Positions 1 through 10,600 of a DNA stretch of 30,567 nucleotides are shown one piece after another; the stretch's first letter is position 1, and the number at the start of each line of letters is the position of its first letter. The position numbers and the translations under genes were made by a program. Origin of the DNA: Ettlia oleoabundans (taxonomy: Eukaryota > Chlorophyta > Chlorophyceae > Chlamydomonadales); assembly GCA_019693395.1 (NCBI GenBank), contig JAAMXP010000446.1, positions 1,163-31,729 of the forward strand. The letters run 5' to 3'. The notes beneath the pieces are model-generated. The model did no database searches and was not told where the DNA came from. It saw nothing but the letters and a program-made list of their open reading frames with translations.

Positions 1-43
1 GGACTGTTTAATTCCCCTGTATCTCCTCTGCTCCTGTCTGCAG

Positions 44-135
44 TGGTGATGCGCGGCTACTGCCAAGGTGAGGGCTACCGCGTGGGCTTTGGGGAGTGCC
101 GGGGCAGGGTGATGCCCGCCCTGTCGCTGGCCTGA
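44..135 (+). CDS. 3' terminal exon of an unrecognised gene (partial)
   Basis: A pyrimidine-rich stretch ending in CTGCAG at 38-43 looks like an intron acceptor. After two bases that complete a split codon, 29 codons stay open ([12 protein letters not shown]... ending ...MPALSLA) up to TGA at 133-135. A TGTAA signal lies 72 nt further on, which fits the end of a + strand gene. The rest of the gene is outside the window. I do not recognise the peptide and give it no function. A GTGAGG at 68 could instead be a donor, in which case this exon would be only about 24 nt long. Confidence 0.4.
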
Positions 136-206
136 TGTACACAGTGCACAACGCCGCCCTGCGGCTGGTCCTGCAGCACTTCCGCTGACACTCATGGCCG
201 CTGTGT

Positions 207-211
207 TGTAA
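207..211 (+). terminator. TGTAA polyadenylation signal of the left-edge gene
   Basis: TGTAA lies 72 nt after the stop at 133-135. TGTAA is the known poly(A) signal of chlorophyte nuclear genes. Confidence 0.5.
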
Positions 212-231
212 GGTTGGAACCAATACTCTAT

Positions 232-236
232 TTACA
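232..236 (-). terminator. TGTAA polyadenylation signal of the AN1 zinc-finger gene
   Basis: TTACA on the + strand reads TGTAA on the - strand, 270 nt past the stop of the zinc-finger gene. It lies just beyond the TGTAA of the convergent left-edge gene, so the two 3' UTRs may overlap by a few tens of bases. Apart from these signals I see nothing in 136-506. Confidence 0.45.
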
Positions 237-506
237 AGCACATGTACATGCAACTGTGAGCTGTGATTTCTTTACTGGTTAGCAGCAGCACACTTTGGCC
301 ACTGATCGACAAACAGTTAGAAGAACAGCTGTAATCATCCGTCAGTGCTTGAGCTGGATGTAATGCGGTCACTTGGTGATACACGGGGTGGTGCGGCGCA
401 TGGCAGCTGCCGCACATGTCAAGGGCTGCATGTTGTAGCTGCCATCAGGCGAGCTTGGAGCTGGCAAGCCCACAACCGCTGTAGGCAGTGGCTGGCTAGC
501 TGCTGG

Positions 507-1758
507 CTAGCTGCACACACAGGTGCTGCTTGTTTCTGCTGCATGCTGCTGCTCCACATGGGCCACCAGCTGCACCGGGTCGCTAAACTCCCGGCCACAG
601 TGAGGGCAGCGCTCCAGCAGTCCACTTCCTCGGCCTGCTGCAGGCACAGAACCCCGCTGCTGCTGCTGCTGCTGCATGTCGATCGCGCCGCTGCTCCAGC
701 CTGCTGCATGGACCGACTCTGCGTGTTCTATCAGCTGCCGCACGGTTGCAAAGCGTGCGCCGCACTGCTGGCACAGCTCGGGGCCGGTGGGAACAGCGGC
801 AGGACCCCGCAGGGTGCTACGAGCGGGGCTGCCGGCAATGGTGAGATCCACCACATCTGCGGGCGCTTGCGCTGCCCCTGGGCCATCTCGCCGCTTCTGG
901 TGCTGCTGCTGCTGCCGGTACTGCTGCAGCTGAGACTGGATGGCATCCCTCGTCTTGGCCGCCACGCCACCCGTTGGGGGCCGCTGGCTTTGCTGAGGTG
1001 GCGTGGGCCGTGGCTGCTGGCGCGCTGCTTCACTGCTGCTCTTTGCTACCGCTGGCGCTGCAGAACCGCTGCTTGTGCCAGCCACACTGAACATGCGGCG
1101 CCAGCTCAGCGGCAGGCTGAGGCGACTCTGCGCTGCGCTGGTGGCTACCACTCTGCGTCCGGGGCACTTGTGGTCTGAGGGGAGGCGGTGCTTGAGGCAG
1201 ACTGTGACGCCACAGTCCCGGCAGATGTAGGAGTTGACCGAGGTTAGGCGCTCCTTGCAACTGCTCACAGGACAGCGCTGCTTGCGGTGCACGCGGTCGT
1301 AGTTGGAGGGGTCGCAGTCGGTGCGGGTGTGCCTGCGCTTGAGTGATAGGGACGCGACCACACGAGGTGGAGGTTAGCGCTGCTGTTGAACACCAAGAGA
1401 TGTCGGTAAGCCGTGTGCAGTCAGGGCAGGCTGTGCTGGGCAGTAAAACCGATGGCATGGCAAGCTTCTGGCGGGGTGTCACTCTGAAGCGGTAGCGGAA
1501 GTAGTTGTTGTGCTCCAGGTGCCCTCACCGATCAAACGCCAGCTCCACGTCCTGCCCTGGTGGGCATATAACGGCTTTGGCGCACAGAGGGCAGACAAGA
1601 ACCGTATCCTCGTCCTGGTTGCAAGGGCACACTCTGTGCTCAAGGCAGTAAACCTTGCGGCAGCGCGAACAGCGGAACGGCAGGAAGTCCAACTGGTTGC
1701 AGCCTTCGTGGGCGCAGTGCCGGCCAATGCTCATCAAGTCAGCGTCTGAAGCCGCCAT
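507..1758 (-). CDS. AN1/C2H2 zinc-finger stress-associated protein (ZFAND2 / plant SAP11-13 type)
   Basis: Two exons, 1758-1529 and 1332-507, joined across a GTGAGG...CAG intron of 196 nt (codon CG|G), encode 351 residues. The start is the ATG before AASDADL; it directly precedes the first AN1 finger. The order is AN1 finger 1 (residues about 14-85: C15, C20, C30, C33, C38, H41), AN1 finger 2 with a full ligand set ending CLKHRLPSDHKCPG, a long low-complexity Ala/Ser/Gln linker, then two C-terminal C2H2 fingers (CQQCGARF...H....H and CPHCGREF...H...H). Two AN1 plus C2H2 fingers is the pattern of plant SAP11-13 and animal ZFAND2. Animal ZFAND2 proteins act with p97 and the proteasome on misfolded proteins, and plant ones are stress-induced; a role here is inferred from those families. 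One oddity is that finger 1 has C44-P-C46 instead of the usual H-x-C pair five residues after H41. The gene diverges from the thioredoxin gene. Confidence 0.88.
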
Positions 1759-2150
1759 GTTTGGCCCGATGGCGGCCAGACCAAGTCTGTGGGGAGCACA
1801 AAGTTTGGTGGGATGTCTGCGTAAGCACGGCGGCCAGATCAGGTCTGCTGCCAACGCAAGGGCGATCTGTCTGCGCGAAGATTTTGCCGATGGCCTCACT
1901 CATGCAGAGAGAGAAATGAGAAGTGCACAGCTGGCTTTGCGTGGCTCATTTAGAAGGCCATCAGAAGTGTCTGATCGCGGCTCACGTCATCGCTGTGTGT
2001 TCATTACGTTAGACGGACGTCCATTCAGGCGGTTTGCACCGGGCGAGCGAAAACCGCAACCTCGATATGCAAGCAATAGCCTTCAGGCACGCTGGGGCGT
2101 ACAATGCATCCATTAGACATTTGGCACCTGCATTATGGCAGGCGCACGGA
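1759..2150. promoter_or_regulatory. Divergent intergenic region, zinc-finger gene / thioredoxin gene
   Basis: 392 nt separate the two start codons. It must hold both promoters and 5' UTRs. I see no convincing TATA box. The thioredoxin reading frame stays open upstream to an in-frame ATG at 2067, so part of this stretch may code for an N-terminal extension. Confidence 0.5.
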
Positions 2151-3214
2151 ATGGGTTATGCTACAGGTGAGAAGAGCGAGCCGCACCGGCACCAACACTC
2201 TTCTCCTTTTCAGTGGCTGCCCCTAATGTAGGACGGCCAATGTTGATGCAATGCGTCTCTGCACGGCCGTGCGACTGTTCTGAGTAGTCACTTTTATTCA
2301 AGAACCCTTCCAGCCTGTTCTTGTCGCTGTGCCTGGTCATGCCGACCTTAGCTGATTGTTCAGTCCAGTGCAAACATTGCTCGCCTGTGGGCCTTCTATT
2401 GCCCTTACGCAGGGGCGGCCAAGGTTTTTGAGCTGCAGTCAAATGCAGAGTATGACGCGGCCTTAAAAGACTTGAGCACTACCAAGGGAGCTGCCTTGTT
2501 TGATTTCACCGCCAAGTGGTGCGGCCCCTGCAAAATGATTGCGCCTGTGTTCGAGTCCCTGGCAGCAGAGTTTCCAAATGTCAAATTTTACAAGGTCGAC
2601 ATTGACAATCAGGTGTGACACAGGAGTGACCCGGTTGTCGAGGCTGGCTTGACCATGCGTGTGGCATGTAGTTGCAAAGCCTGGCATACAACCAGACAGT
2701 GTGATACCTGAATGCACCATTTCTTGCGTGCAGAGTGTTGATAGGGCAGTCTTGGAGAACTCAGGTGTGTGCTGGTGATGACTGCTGGTACTTTTTCCAA
2801 TGTTGACAGCCTGCACCACCTGCCCGACTCCTATAGTTAGACCATACACTCGGCATTTGGGCCACGCTCTCCTCAGGATTACTGACAAGCGTTCCCCTAT
2901 GCATTGCCATGGCTGACTGCAGTTGCGGCAGTACCAACATTTGTTGGGTACCAAGGCTCAGACCGTGTCGGTGCCTTTAGCGGCGCAGGCAAGTGGGCTT
3001 TCTCTTTGAAACACAAACCTGCGGCTGCAGCAAGTCAAGTGCACAAGCCGCTGCCCGTTTTTGCTTGAACACCAGGGAAAACAGTGGCAGCTTTAAATCA
3101 AAGCCCCGACCTGCATGCCCTGCTTGTCACTGCCAGCCAGTGGTTCTTCATGTTGCAGACAAGGCCATGCTGCGGCAGATGGCAGTCAGGTTGTCAAACC
3201 AGGGCTCCTCGTGA
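2151..3214 (+). CDS. Thioredoxin
   Basis: Five exons, 2151-2166, 2413-2612, 2734-2764, 2923-2988 and 3159-3214, encode 122 residues. The redox motif WCGPC is at residues 41-45 (context FDFTAKWCGPCKMIAP), followed by the thioredoxin core KFYKVDIDNQ and the cis-proline motif VAAVPTF, so the whole fold is present. It should reduce protein disulfides with electrons from a thioredoxin reductase. Size and lack of extra domains fit the cytosolic h-type group. The frame is open upstream to an ATG at 2067, which would add 28 Ala/Arg/His-containing residues and could be an organelle presequence; I kept the shorter start because it gives the usual family length. Intron 4 begins GCAAGT at 2989, a GC-AG intron: the nearby GT would break the frame. 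The gene diverges from the zinc-finger gene and converges with the eL38 gene. Confidence 0.92.
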
Positions 3215-3532
3215 CGTCAGCATGATATGAGGTCAGCATGATGAACAAAGCAGCCCGCAACAGCCGTCACTAGTTGCAGCATCAGCAGCAGGGCCCCAAC
3301 CAAGTGCGCGCATTCACGCGCCGCACTTTGGCCTGCCAAAGACCCAGTAACTGCCGCCAGCCGCAGCGCCCGAGACATTGCCGAGCAGCCTCCGCCCCAT
3401 GTATTATACCAGCTCAGCCGCCTGCCTGCCCACCCACACTCCCACGATGCTCTTTCTGCTACTACTTCTCGACCCAGTGCTGCTCCATAATGTTGCTCCA
3501 TATTGGTTCGTTTTGTTGCTTTGCCCTGTTGT

Positions 3533-3537
3533 TGTAA
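3533..3537 (+). terminator. TGTAA polyadenylation signal of the thioredoxin gene
   Basis: TGTAA lies 319 nt after the thioredoxin stop and just before the convergent eL38 3' end. I see no gene in the 3' flank 3215-3711. Confidence 0.55.
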
Positions 3538-3614
3538 TGGCATGCCTGCCTCTGAACGCATCCGGCCTACAATGGCTGTCCCAGCTGAGGGAATGAGTAA
3601 ATAAAGATTTCAAG

Positions 3615-3619
3615 TTACA
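3615..3619 (-). terminator. TGTAA polyadenylation signal of the eL38 gene
   Basis: TTACA on the + strand is TGTAA on the - strand, 93 nt past the eL38 stop. Confidence 0.55.
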
Positions 3620-3711
3620 GTCGGGAGGCACGGCTGCGACATATCACACTGATGCTGCCGCTGTGCACCCGCGGTGCTCCAACTGCTGGCTGATGGGCAC
3701 TGTAGCACCTC

Positions 3712-4369
3712 TCAAATCTCCTGAACGTGCAGACCTGCAGCATAGAAACCATGAGGATGGGAGGACAGCATCAGATATGCTGCGACTGGTTACAACAACA
3801 TCCCACCTCTTCACAGCTGCATAACATTTACCAGCTGCATATGGTTTACACTGTTGGTAACCAGGGCCAGGTTTGAGGCACTGCATTTTGGTCGAAATGC
3901 CCAGCCGCACGGCACCGCCAGTGACGAGCACGACTTATGCGCCTGCTGTCGCCCTAGGATTGGGCTGGCAAAGCCCGCGCTTTTTCTACCCATGTTGCCT
4001 GCTCATGCCGGTTCTCACCAGGGGGCAGCGACTGTTTGAGCTTGTCGGCCTTGTCCGCATCGGCGACACACAGGGTGTAGAGGTACCGCGAGCAGCGGAC
4101 CTTGAACTTGGTCACCTCGCCGCTCTTCTTGATCTTCACGGACCGCGCATCCTTCCGTCGGGCGGTGAGGAGGAATTTCTTGATCTCCTCAATCTTCTTG
4201 GGCTGCACAGCATGGGCGGCCGGCCGGATGGCGGCTAAGACCCCGCTGCGTAACCCACAAAGTCGCATACCCACGCATAACCCTACCGCACTACACATAG
4301 ACGCCTGCAGGGCCCGGGAGCTGCCTCCGCACGATGCCATGCAAGAAGGGCCCACTCTTGGCGCACCAT
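3712..4369 (-). CDS. RPL38: 60S ribosomal protein eL38 (RPL38)
   Basis: The main exon 4202-4019 encodes [20 protein letters not shown] and runs on through [12 protein letters not shown] to KLKQSLPP, the near-invariant core of eL38. The last exon, 3734-3712, follows a CTGCAG acceptor and gives G-LHVQEI then TGA, matching the usual GL-VQ-- tail. The start codon is not next to the core: a clean TGTGCAG acceptor lies directly before CCC AAG AAG, so the initiator Met must come from an upstream exon. The best candidate is ATG at 4369-4367 followed at once by GTGCGC, giving a 69-residue protein of normal family length. The alternative is an in-frame ATG in 4270-4260 adding about 22 residues. The protein belongs to the large cytosolic ribosomal subunit. 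The gene diverges from the RNR1 gene. Confidence 0.9.
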
Positions 4370-4678
4370 TGTGTCACGATTATGCCCAACCCAGCACAGG
4401 TCCAAGGGGAGAGGCTCAGGTAGGCGTTTCCGTCTGTTTTAGGGGCGGCCTCCTCTGGAAAGACCCGGGACTGGAGCATTGGCAATTTGTGCCGCTCCGG
4501 CAAACCCAGGGCTCGATTAGGCAAGTACAAGTCGGATGTTATGTTCTGGTGCCCTACAGGAGTGCGCTGCGCTCTCCACAGCCAGGCAGCCTTTTGACAA
4601 GCTGGCCTAGCCCACATGGACAGCCTCTTGCTTCAAACACTTTTCAGCAAACTCAAGCAACTGCAGCAGATCAGTGCA
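4370..4678. promoter_or_regulatory. Divergent intergenic region, RPL38 / RNR1
   Basis: About 250-310 nt separate the proposed eL38 start from the two candidate RNR1 starts (4616 and 4679). Both promoters must lie here. I see no obvious TATA box. Confidence 0.4.
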
Positions 4679-7600
4679 ATGTCAGCCGCAGCAGCAGGAC
4701 TGTCCCGAGTCGCAGCAGGCGCCGGCGCAGCGCCGGTAGCGGCGGGCGCCGGCGGTGTACAGCGTGGTGTTCGCGCCGCTGTGACAGCCGTTACCACGGC
4801 TGGGAGCAGCAACATGTCAACCGCACTGTCAAGTCAGCAGCAGCAGCAGCACCTTCACCACCATCATCATTATCATCATCACCAGCAGCAGCAGCAGCAG
4901 CAGCACCTTCACCACCATCATCATTATCATCATCACCAGCAGCAGCAGCAGCCATTCTCCATGCAGTTCATGGCAGCACCACAGCGGCAGTGGCGGGCAC
5001 CCAGGAGGCACCACCAGCCCCCGCAGGCGGCTGTGACGGGAGCAGCAGCACTGGCATCAGCCATGGGAGGGCCACATTATGTAGGCAGCGGGACGCCACG
5101 CAGGTGCCTCTACTGCTGCAGGATGAGCACATTGACACACAAGACTTTGATGCACTTGGCTTGGAATTCTTCTGGCAAGGCTTGTGCAAGACCTGACCCC
5201 AGTAGAATGCCTACCATGCCCGCATGCTCACCAGTAGCTACCCTGCGTGCTGCAGGCCACCGGGGCAGTTTGTGCAGCAGCGCCTCTATGCATCTGCACA
5301 AGCAGCGCAGCTGGCGGCACAGGAGGGGGAGGAGGAAGCGGCTGTGGCTGCCGGCTCTCTTCTCGAGTTTGAGCGGGGCAAGGAGTACCTGCTGGGTCGT
5401 GCTGTGAAGAAGATGGGCCAGGGCTGGCAGGTGGAGACGGCGAGGTGCGGGCGCATGCACGTATGCCCCTGCTCTCCCTTTTTGTTATGGACCTGGCACA
5501 GTCCGAGATTCCTACCCTCATCCGCCCCTTTGCCGCTGTGCATGGCTTCCTGATTCCCATTCATTCACACAAAAAGTTATGCTCTGATTGTTGAGGTTCC
5601 CCTTTTTGCTGGTGTCTCATGAGTGTGCAGCGGCACCCTCTACTCAGTTCGGGCGGCAGACATCAAGTACGTGCTGCCCGGCGGTGCGGCGCGCTCCGCT
5701 GCCGACCTGGCCGCGGTTGAGGCGGCGGCAACTGCTGAGCTGGCACGGGATGAGGGGCTGCTGCTGCTGGCATGGGAAGTGGCCGCACCATCTGGGGAAG
5801 GTAGGAGCAAGCCGCTCCTGCTGACTTTACCATAGCGGCAACTGAGGGGAACTCGCCTGATGCTCCTGCTCCTGCAGCTGCTGGCACACCCCGCCCGAGC
5901 TGCAAGATATAGACAGGCTGCCAGCGCTGCTGCCATACTTGAGCAGCGGCGGGTCTCACGCTGCAGCTTTGTCCAGCCGCTTCTCCCACACCACACCATA
6001 CCACACCACGCCATCCATCCCACCCCTCTCTCTTGGCGAGTGCTAACGTACTTGGTCATGGCGGGTGCTGGATCCCGGCTGCCTTTGTTTCCCGCCCCGC
6101 AGGAACCGCCCCCATCTTCACAGTGCCAGAGATGGCGGACTTTCTGTTCAGCCGCAGCGACCCCACCAGCTGTGCCACCGCGCTGCGCCTGCTGCGGAAC
6201 GACAGGCTGTACTTCAGGCAGGCACGTACCGTCATTGCATGGACATTAATGCTGGCAGGTCTACCTGTACTGCGTATTGGGATTGCCGCACTTTGCGCAC
6301 CCTGCCAGTGCGGAGGCAGTTGCTCCAAGTCCTATGCCGGCAGCTGGCCCCCTGTCCTATGGTGCCACAAACTCGCTGGGTGCATCAGTGGCTCCTGCTC
6401 AGCGTGGTGTGGCTGCTACGCCTCTCTGTGCAGGTGGGGCGCAACCCGCCCATGTTCAGTCCGCGTACAGCCAGCCAGGTTGAAAGCCTGCAGACCAGCC
6501 TGCGCCTGCAGCAAGAGGTGTGGAGGCTGCTGGCATGGGCTTGATTGGGTTGAGCTGGTTACCTTCTTGCCTGCCTGCCTGCCTGCCTGCCTGCCGCGCT
6601 GCAATTCAGCTCCAGCGTCTACTGCTTGTCCCGTCCTGTACCACACCCCACTAACCCTGGCCAAGCATTGACAGAGGCAGACGCGATGTAGCCTTGCAAT
6701 ATATTGCTCGCTCTCCGCCATTGCACACTCACCTGTAACTGGCGCAGGCCGAGGCGGAGTGGGCTGGGTTCTTGGCCGAGGTGCAGCGAGCTCAGAGGCA
6801 GCCCCGCAGCAGCAAGCCTGGGGAGGTGGCATGGCGGGCGGGGCCGCACGCCGCGCGCTTGGCTGCTGTGGAGGGTCTGGCTGTGGGCACGCTGCCGCTG
6901 TCCGGGCCTGAGCGCTCGCTGGCTGCCAAGACTCTGGTGGACCTGGGCAAGACACCCTCCACTCAGGTGGGTATGTGGGTAGGTAACGAGATGTCCAACA
7001 TGTGCCAGGGAGGCAAAGGGGTGGTCAAAAGGCAACCAGCAGCCCCACGAGGGCAAGGCGAGGAGGGGCAGGTCGTGGTGAGCAGTGAAGAATCTTGTAA
7101 CATTCTTAGTATGGCAGCGGGATTGCATTCGCTAGTGCGCTGCATGGTGCGCCTTTGCCTTAACATTGGCCCCCGCGCCCACACTGTTTTACGTCGTCCT
7201 TGCGCCCCGCATCCACCCAGCTATCAACCCTCACCCACCATTCCCAGCCGGTTGCCACTTGTGGTTGCAGGAGGCTGCGGAGTTGCTTCAGTCTGTGGGC
7301 TGGTGGCCGCCACACTTGCAGCTGGGCCTGCTGACAGCGGGCATCAGCGACATATTTTCGGCTGAGCTGGAGGTGGGTGGGTGGTTGTAGCTCGTGATTG
7401 TGACCGTGGGTGGGTTTGCATTTGGGTGTGGGTTGGAGTGGGAGTAGGAGTAGGGGTAGGGCAGGGTAGGGGTAAGCTGGGAGATGTGTGTGCTCGTGCG
7501 TGCAAGTATGCTTGTTTTTGCGCTCATCACTGCATTCTCATAACGTTGTTAGGTGTGTGAGCTTCAGGCTGCCAGTCAACCCACTTCCGCACTCCGGCAT

Positions 7601-10600
7601 CCCAACCCTGCACGTCCCTCCCCTCCCCACCGCTTGGGGGCCAACTTCTTTCTCACCTCCGCGCAGGCTGTTGCGCAAGCGCTGCTAGGATCCCCACCAT
7701 CCGACCCCGATGCCGCTTGCCGCCGTGACTTTACCTCTGCTGCGCATGCGGTGCTCACTATTGACGACGCCTCCACCACAGAGATAGACGACGGGCTGTC
7801 GCTGGAGCGCTTCACCGATGGGGGCTTCAAGGCGGGTGCTGGCTGGGCTGGGCTTGCTGGCTGATTGCGCAGCTGCGCCTGCTGTCCTCAGTTGGGTGAA
7901 TGAGTACGGGTTGAGGGCTGCCTGTGCCGTGGTTGCCCCTCGCACGAATCTGCTGTGCTGGTGCGCTGCCGAGGCCTTGGTACAACTCTGCCACACCACT
8001 GTCCTCGTCAAAATAATTCACCCTCAACCACATGGACTGCTGTGCGCCGCAGGTGTGGGTGCACATTGCCGACCCCTCCCGCTGGGTGGCCCCCGGCTCC
8101 CCGCTGGCCGTTGAGGCGCGGCGGCGCACCAAGAGCCTGTACCTGCCCACAGGCATGGTGCCCATGTTCCCGAAGTGCCTAGCCGAGGGGCCGTTCAGGT
8201 GCTATCCTGTGCTACGCTGTGCTGTAAAGTGATATGTTTGTTTTTGCTAGGGTGAATTCTACAATGTGCTCTGCTGTGCTGTGCTGTGCTGTGCTGTGCT
8301 GTGCTGTGCTGTGCTGTGCTGTGCTGTGCTGTTCCATTTCGTTGTACCCGCGGAGCCCCCGGTGGCACATCACTGCCCCCTTTTGCCAGATTTGCTTGCT
8401 TCCCCAGGCTGCTCCCTCGCTTTGGCGGGACCGTACGGCCTAGTGCTGTGCCATGCTTCTCCATCAACATCCCAACCTGCACGCTCCGGTTCCCCGTTCT
8501 CCCGTTCGTTGCCACCCTCTCCTGCTGCTTCGCCTTTTCCGGTTGCCAACACTGTGGCTCCCTGCTGCCACCCGGTCCCTTGCGTTCCCCGCAGCCTGCG
8601 ACAGGGCGCTGCCACGGAAGCAGTGTCGGTGGGGGTGCAGGTGTCCCCGGAGGGTGCACTGGTGCCAGGCAGCTTGGAGGTGGTGCCCAGCCGCGTGTGC
8701 CCCGCGCGGCGCCTCACCTATGAGGATGTTGATGAGCTGCTGTATGTGTGTGAGGAGCAGGACGAGCAGGACCTGTTTGACCTGAGGCGGGTGGGTGAAT
8801 GGCAGGCCGTGGGACGTGGGTGTGCTGGTATGCGGCGGGTGTGGGTTTCGATGTGGGTGCAGTGGGCTATGGACGGGGACCTTGTGCCAAAGCTGCCATA
8901 ACGGTCCTCCCTGTTGGGAGCATCATTTGCCGGCATGGTGCGAGGGGGAGGCTGGAAGCCATCGGGCGCAAGCTGCCGCCCTATGTGCACCGCTGCTTGC
9001 CCAAGGCTGGCCAGGGGCAGCCTACCCCCCTGCAGATCCTCCCACCACGGGCTGACAGACGTTCATCGCGCCATTGCATGTGTGTGTGTGTGCAGGTGGC
9101 TGAGCTGCGGCGAGCTTACCGCCTTTCCCGTGGTGCCATCGAGATCTGCATGCCTGAGAGCAGCGTGAGGGTGGATCAGCCGCACCTGGAGGAGCCGGAC
9201 GTCGACATCAGTGAGGAGGACCAGTACTTGTCGCCCGCACGCCAGGTCAGCTTGAAGGCAGAGGGCTTGACGGATGGGGCACCCCAACCATATGTGCGTG
9301 GCTGGTGTGACCCAGGGATCGCAAGGTGCACTGTGTACTTGCTGGCAAACCAACGAAGGCATGCTTGGTTGCACGTGGGCCTCCGAACTGTGCAGATGGT
9401 AGCTGAGATGATGATTCTGGCTGGGGAGGCTGTGGGGGAGCTGGGGCGGCAGCTGGGCGTACCGCTCCCGTATCGTGGACAGGCAGACCCCGTGCTGCCA
9501 GAAGCGGCTGAGATGGAGGCTGTGCCTCCAGGCCCCTGCCGCGCCATACTGCTGAGGGGGCGCATGACACGCAGCGTGACGACGACGCACGCTCCGCTGC
9601 GGCATGCTGGGCTGGGGCTCGATGCTTATGTGCAGTTTACCTCCCCCATCCGCAGGCAAGCATGGGGGGCATGCCACGTGCAATACAGCATTTCTCAGCA
9701 ACTTGGGGGCAGCGGCAGTGGCAAGAGCGAATGGGACCACCGGCATGGCAAGCCGTGGGGCAGCAGCGGTGGCGGCCGTTGCAATCTAGCAGCAAGAGTT
9801 GCCCCCAGCACTTGATTACCTCTTTGGCGCCCTGTTCCCACCACTACCTTCCTCATGGTCTGTTCCGGTGGTTTGTCCCGCTCATTTGTTTCAGGTACGG
9901 CGACCTGCTGGCCCACTGGCAGCTCAAGGCTGTGCTGAGGGGTGAGCAGGCGCCCTGGGAGGCAGACCCGTTCATGGTGGCCGTGGAGGAGATGGGGGCC
10001 ACCACACAGGCAAGACAATCAACAGGAGCCAGCTTTCCAATGAACACAACGCAAGCACACCCCAACCACAAGGGCTGTGCGGTGTTCTTAGGCTGTACCA
10101 TGCTTGATCCATGCCATCCTGTCAGTGGCTGCTCCACCAGCGCGCCCTGGCCAGTGGAACAGCAAGGCCAGTCGGTGGTGCCTACATGCCACGTTGCCCA
10201 CCTGCTTGCGCTCCACCCGCGTGGCTTTTGCAGCGTGTGACCAAGCTTGAGCGCGAGGTGGAGGCGTACTGGGTGGCTGAGTACTTCAGGCAGGCAGCCA
10301 AGTGCGTGGGTGGAGGCATGAAATGGAGGCATACCCGACACACACAAGGGCAGAGCTGGGTCCCAGCAGCAACATTGAGCGAGGGGCAGGGCCATGCTAG
10401 CATGCCGCTTGCTTGCCACTTGTCAGTGCATTGAGTGGTGGGCGATTAGGAAACCGACTGGCTGATTTGGCTTGTGTACCTGCCCTTTGCTGAGATGCAG
10501 GCGCAGCCCGCGCTCACTGTGGGAGGCTCTATTTCTGTGCTGGTTGAAGCAGGAGGCAGGGCTGGCGCGGGTGCTTCTGGGCGGGCTGGGGCTGGAGGCC

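Noticed and set aside
345..1178. 277-residue open frame on the + strand
   Set aside because: It lies antisense to the AN1/C2H2 zinc-finger coding exon, is Leu/Cys-rich from reversed GCN codons and resembles no protein.
4102..4616. Long open frame on the + strand through the eL38 gene
   Set aside because: Antisense to the eL38 exon and its upstream region. Only its far 3' end (from about 5122) coincides with a real RNR1 exon.
4616..5407. 263-residue frame rich in poly-Gln and poly-His
   Set aside because: Beyond the first 50-70 residues it is out of frame with the conserved RNR1 exons; the Gln/His blocks come from a simple tandem repeat.
7440..7475. Possible interstitial telomere repeat
   Set aside because: GTAGGGG and GTAGGG units are irregular and do not form a TTTAGGG or TTTTAGGG array. 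I kept only the G-quadruplex reading.
8799..9815. 338-residue open frame on the + strand
   Set aside because: It joins two real RNR1 exons through introns that happen to lack stops. The intron parts have no counterpart in the RNR1 family.
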